A DNA stretch of 7,976 bases from a bacterium. Its GTDB lineage: Bacteria; Desulfobacterota; Binatia; UBA12015. The position numbers and the translations under genes were made by a program. Below the pieces are notes generated by a model. The model was not told where the DNA came from and searched no databases. It saw only the letters and a program-made list of their open reading frames with translations. The stretch lies in NCBI GenBank assembly GCA_018970825.1, contig JAGWVP010000128.1:1-7976 (forward strand). Direction: 5' to 3'. This document shows, piece after piece, positions 6,080-7,976 of this stretch (positions are counted from its first letter, which is position 1; each line of letters starts with the position of its first letter).

Positions 6080-7975
6080 ATGAACCGTCGACGATTCCTC
6101 AAGTCCCTCGGCGTCGGCCTGGCCGCCGTCACGACCACGGGCTGCGGCGAGACCTCGAGCTCGGGGGCCCCGGCGGAGCCGGTCGACTTCCCGCTCGGGC
6201 TCGACCTGCCCTTCGCCCATGGCGTCGCCTCCGGCGACCCGCTCGCCGATCGCGTCATCCTCTGGACGCGCGTCACCGTCGCCGAACCCGGAGACGCGCC
6301 GATCCCGGTGCGCTGGACCGTCGCCCGGGATCCCGGGATGCGCGACGTCGTCGCGAGCGGCACGCAGGAAGCGATCGCCGCCCGCGACTGGACGGTGAAG
6401 GTCGACGCGGTCGGACTCGAGCCCGCGACGACGTACTATTATCGCTTCGAGGCGCTGGGTGCGCGCAGCATCGTCGGCCGCACGCGCACGGCCCCCGCGG
6501 GCGCGGTCGACAACCTGCGCTTCGCCGTCGTCTCCTGCTCGAGCCTCTGGAGCAGCTACTGGAGCGGGTATGCGCACCTCGCGGCGCGCGACGACCTCGA
6601 CCTCGTCATCCACTGCGGCGACTACATCTACGACTTCCCCGACCAGGACGAGCTGATCCGCTCGCGCAACGGGATCTTCGACACCGCGCACCCGGACTTC
6701 CGCGACTGGCTCGATCTCGGCGAGCTGCGCAGGCGCTACGCCCTCTGGCGCTCGGACCCGAACCTGCTCGCCGCGCACCAGCAGCACCCGTGGTTCATCG
6801 TCTGGGACAACCACGACATCGACGAGGACTACGGCAACGAGCTCGACACCCCCTACGACGACCAGAAGAGCACGACGACGCTCGCGCAGACGACGCAGGC
6901 CTTCTGGGAGTGGACGCCGTCGCGACCGCCGCGCGGCGACGGCTCGGGCGAGTTCCTGCTGGTCGAGGACGGCAGCTACCCGGAGCCGCCCGACTCGCTC
7001 CTGGTCTGGCGACGGCTGCCCTACGGAGACCTCGCCGACGTGTTCGGCGTCGATACGCAGATCGGGCGTCCGGGGCACGGGCTCACGCTGGATGCGGGCC
7101 ACCTGCCGGACGGCACTCCGACCCTCTACGGTCGCGGGCAGTTCGAGTGGCTCACGGGCGGGCTGCGGGAGAGCCAGCGTGGCGGCGTCGCCTGGCGCGT
7201 GGTGAACAACCAGGCCTGGTTCGCCCCGGCCGACATCGACGCGGCCGGGCTGAAGCCGCTCGGGATCTCGCGCTGGAGCAGCTACGCCGGCGAGCGAGCG
7301 GCGCTCTGCCGCGAACTGCGCGGCGGGGGTTCGGACCCGCTGCGCGTGCGCGGCACGATCTTCGTGTCGGGCGACTCCCACGGCAACTTCGCGTCCGACG
7401 TCGTCGAGAGCGCGAAACTGCTGCCGGACTACAGCCCCGGGGCGGCGGTGCGGAACCCGGCCGACGGCACCACGCCCGAAAACGTGCAGGCGGGCTTCGT
7501 GCGCGCGACGACCGGCAACACGCCGGAACTCGACGCGCGCGCGGCGTCGGTCGGCGTCGAGTTCGCGCCGTCGTCGATGGGACGAGGCGGTGCCGACGAG
7601 ACGGTGAAGCGCGGGAACGCGAGTTCGACGTTCGCGCAGCAGGTCGCCGGAGCCCGCTCGCTCGAAGCGCCGCTCATCGGGCTCAACCCGAACATGCAGT
7701 TCCTCGAGTGGGTCGAGCACGGCTACGGCATCGTCGACCTGACGCCCGAGCGGGCGATCTTCGAGTACTGGTGGCAGGACAAGCTCGTGCCGGACTCGCC
7801 CGACGTGCTCGGTCTCCAGGCGGTGACGTGGGCACGCGAGGACGCGGGCGCGAGTCCCGCGCCGCGCTACCGCGACCAGGTCGACCCGGTCGCGCTGCAC
7901 GGGCTTGCGACCGAGGCGACGCGCGGGACGCGCAGGAGCGAGCCCGCGCCGGGCTTCGTCGGTCGGCCGCGCTGA
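6080..7975 (+). CDS. Second, divergent PhoD-family metallophosphoesterase, Tat-exported
   Basis: This 631-residue paralogue of the preceding PhoD is complete, with its TGA ending one base before the window edge. The leader has RRRFLKSL at 3-10 and a Cys22 after TTTG, a weak lipobox lacking the usual hydrophobic residue at -3. The N-terminal PhoD domain (FAHGVASGDPL at 45-55 to VGRTRTAP at 132-139) is close to its neighbour. Key blocks are SCSS (Cys153), GDYIYDF at 180-186, WDNHDIDED at 242-250, VDTQ at 324-327 and GDSHGNF at 431-437 (Asp432, His434). Compared with the first copy, WDDHE is WDNHD, DSR is DTQ, and GDIHSSW is GDSHGNF. There are also large additions near 285-350 and 440-540, so its substrate probably differs. 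The ATG at 6080 has no clear ribosome site and probably relies on coupling to the gene before. An in-frame GTG at 6047 is an alternative start. Confidence 0.9.
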   Translation: MNRRRFLKSLGVGLAAVTTTGCGETSSSGAPAEPVDFPLGLDLPFAHGVASGDPLADRVILWTRVTVAEPGDAPIPVRWTVARDPGMRDVVASGTQEAIAARDWTVKVDAVGLEPATTYYYRFEALGARSIVGRTRTAPAGAVDNLRFAVVSCSSLWSSYWSGYAHLAARDDLDLVIHCGDYIYDFPDQDELIRSRNGIFDTAHPDFRDWLDLGELRRRYALWRSDPNLLAAHQQHPWFIVWDNHDIDEDYGNELDTPYDDQKSTTTLAQTTQAFWEWTPSRPPRGDGSGEFLLVEDGSYPEPPDSLLVWRRLPYGDLADVFGVDTQIGRPGHGLTLDAGHLPDGTPTLYGRGQFEWLTGGLRESQRGGVAWRVVNNQAWFAPADIDAAGLKPLGISRWSSYAGERAALCRELRGGGSDPLRVRGTIFVSGDSHGNFASDVVESAKLLPDYSPGAAVRNPADGTTPENVQAGFVRATTGNTPELDARAASVGVEFAPSSMGRGGADETVKRGNASSTFAQQVAGARSLEAPLIGLNPNMQFLEWVEHGYGIVDLTPERAIFEYWWQDKLVPDSPDVLGLQAVTWAREDAGASPAPRYRDQVDPVALHGLATEATRGTRRSEPAPGFVGRPR

Positions 7976-7976
7976 G

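Noticed and set aside
4273..6363. Minus-strand frames over both PhoD genes, including one from 7900 to 5873
   Set aside because: They are antisense shadows of the PhoD genes without motifs or ribosome sites.
1..7976. CRISPR arrays, insertion-sequence ends, tRNA genes or phage genes
   Set aside because: No regularly spaced repeat and spacer pattern, transposase motif, tRNA-like fold or phage protein signature is seen.

Overview
The window is very GC-rich DNA, apparently bacterial and chromosomal, with two minus-strand and two plus-strand protein genes. Exported proteins with Pro-Thr linkers of the PTPTPT type, Ig-like modules and Gly-rich beta-helix repeats, next to Tat-exported phosphatases, suggest an environmental high-GC Gram-negative such as a Myxococcota, Binatota or former deltaproteobacterial lineage. 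This placement is an inference from style. No rRNA, tRNA or other marker gene is present to confirm it.

Layout. (1) Positions 1-2455, minus strand: the first 818 residues of a very large secreted protein whose 3' end lies beyond the left edge. It has a signal peptide, a domain with 12 cysteines, a Pro-Thr linker, two Ig-like modules, the start of a right-handed beta-helix, and then Gly-rich loops. (2) Positions 2456-2762: a 307-base gene-free spacer holding a good sigma70-like promoter for gene 1 and two strong GC-rich hairpins that probably end transcription of gene 2. (3) Positions 2763-4181, minus strand: a PhoX/DUF839-family protein with a Tat signal and a possible lipobox. (4) Positions 4182-4428: the divergent control region, with three GTT-type motifs spaced exactly 11 bases apart just upstream of the PhoX-like gene. 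(5) Positions 4429-6072 and 6080-7975, plus strand: two tandem PhoD-family metallophosphoesterases, 7 bases apart and probably one operon. The second is larger and has altered active-site motifs.

How the genes fit together. The PhoX-like protein and both PhoD proteins have twin-arginine leaders followed by a cysteine that could be lipidated, so all three should act outside the cytoplasmic membrane. PhoX and PhoD families are structurally unrelated phosphoesterases that release phosphate from organic phosphate esters. Their divergent arrangement around one short control region suggests a phosphate- or phosphodiester-scavenging locus, possibly under PhoB-type control. The beta-helix protein is probably a separate transcription unit for a surface or secreted structural protein. 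No clearly new system is demonstrated. The points most worth checking are the phosphatase trio with its 11-base repeat operator, the divergent second PhoD, and the mosaic surface protein with its unrecognised Cys-rich domain.
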